Position numbers and translations under genes: made by a program. Below are positions 63,893 to 64,000 of a DNA stretch of 64,000 nt, one piece after another (position 1 is the stretch's first letter; the number at the start of each line of letters is the position of its first letter). Source of the stretch: Pardosa pseudoannulata (lineage: Eukaryota > Arthropoda > Arachnida > Araneae > Lycosidae); NCBI GenBank assembly GCA_032207245.1, contig CM063502.1, positions 66,495,069-66,559,068 on the forward strand, given 5' to 3'. The notes under the pieces are model-generated. The model did no database searches, was not told the DNA's origin, and saw only the letters and a list, made by a program, of their open reading frames with translations.

Positions 63893-64000
63893 GAGAATCG
63901 CGGTAGCTCAGTAGACAAAGGCAGCTATCTCGGAACTAGCCAAAGATTGACTGTGATCAGTAATGGTGTTTGGGGAACTTAAAATAGATACTTTATCTCA
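63893..64000 (+). mobile_element. SINE family 2-like head, cut by the window end
   Basis: gcggtagctcagtagacaaa and aactagccaaagattgac correspond to the tRNA-like head, then gatcagtaatggtgtt resembles the agatcagcagtgttcg of the family body. It runs off the window. A decayed true tRNA is less likely because the body match continues. Confidence 0.6.

Noticed and set aside
63893..63970. A functional tRNA gene at the window end
   Set aside because: The acceptor stem and B box are not intact and downstream bases match SINE family 2.

Overview
This is AT-rich intergenic or intronic DNA from a large, repeat-laden animal genome, most likely an arthropod. The decayed retrotransposon proteins (Jockey-type RNase H tails) and the tRNA-derived SINEs look chelicerate-like to me, but that placement rests on memory of these families and is unverified. 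I found no convincing host protein-coding gene, rRNA, functional tRNA or CRISPR array. Almost every open frame of 60-200 codons is either the Ile-Tyr readout of a (TA)n tract or a piece of a dead transposon.

Three layers explain most of the window. (1) Long-period, locally confined tandem arrays, each with its own unit: about 199 bp at 1-620; about 400 bp at 4480-8375; about 280 bp at 16640-17330; about 640 bp at 18480-19945; about 357 bp at 20885-21600; 268 bp at 22701-23230; 245 bp at 25494-25967; 170 bp at 27317-27820; 171 bp within 34860-36450; 350-400 bp at 36840-38780; about 310 bp and 160 bp within 39960-45520; about 785 bp at 46370-48640; 111 bp at 59231-59455. (2) Transposable elements: piggyBac-type (22230, 28852, 40310, 57320), hAT-type (5955, 14593, 42538, a transposase fragment at 20025), a mariner-type transposase remnant (40702), LINE 3' ends (1785, 41157, 49461, 57882), two tRNA-derived SINE families, and several solo-LTR-like repeats. 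Many elements are nested in the tandem arrays and several have exact target-site duplications. (3) About twenty (TA)n and (CA)n(TA)n tracts, roughly 3.5 kb in all, nearly all of which abut a transposon boundary.

Layout: 1-2.1 kb short tandem array, microsatellite and an RT tail; 2.1-4.5 kb featureless; 4.5-8.4 kb tandem array split by a hAT that itself carries a SINE; 9-16 kb microsatellite and LTR/hAT zone; 16-23 kb tandem repeats, a decayed hAT and a piggyBac MITE; 23-28 kb mostly featureless with two recent tandem duplications; 28.8-29.8 kb an internally deleted piggyBac; 30-34 kb solo-LTR and foldback cluster in (TA)n; 34.8-38.8 kb tandem arrays; 39-46 kb an old array broken by five transposons; 46-50 kb another array and a cleanly bounded LINE; 52.8-56.4 kb a second LTR cluster in (TA)n; 57-64 kb a MITE next to an RT remnant, SINEs and long featureless AT-rich DNA.

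Nothing here acts as a gene pathway. The most interesting signals are structural: the association of transposon ends with (TA)n tracts, a piggyBac-type MITE sitting exactly in an 18-bp palindromic TTAA target, a piggyBac element keeping its catalytic-core and zinc-ribbon pieces around an internal deletion, and a perfect 36-bp palindrome.
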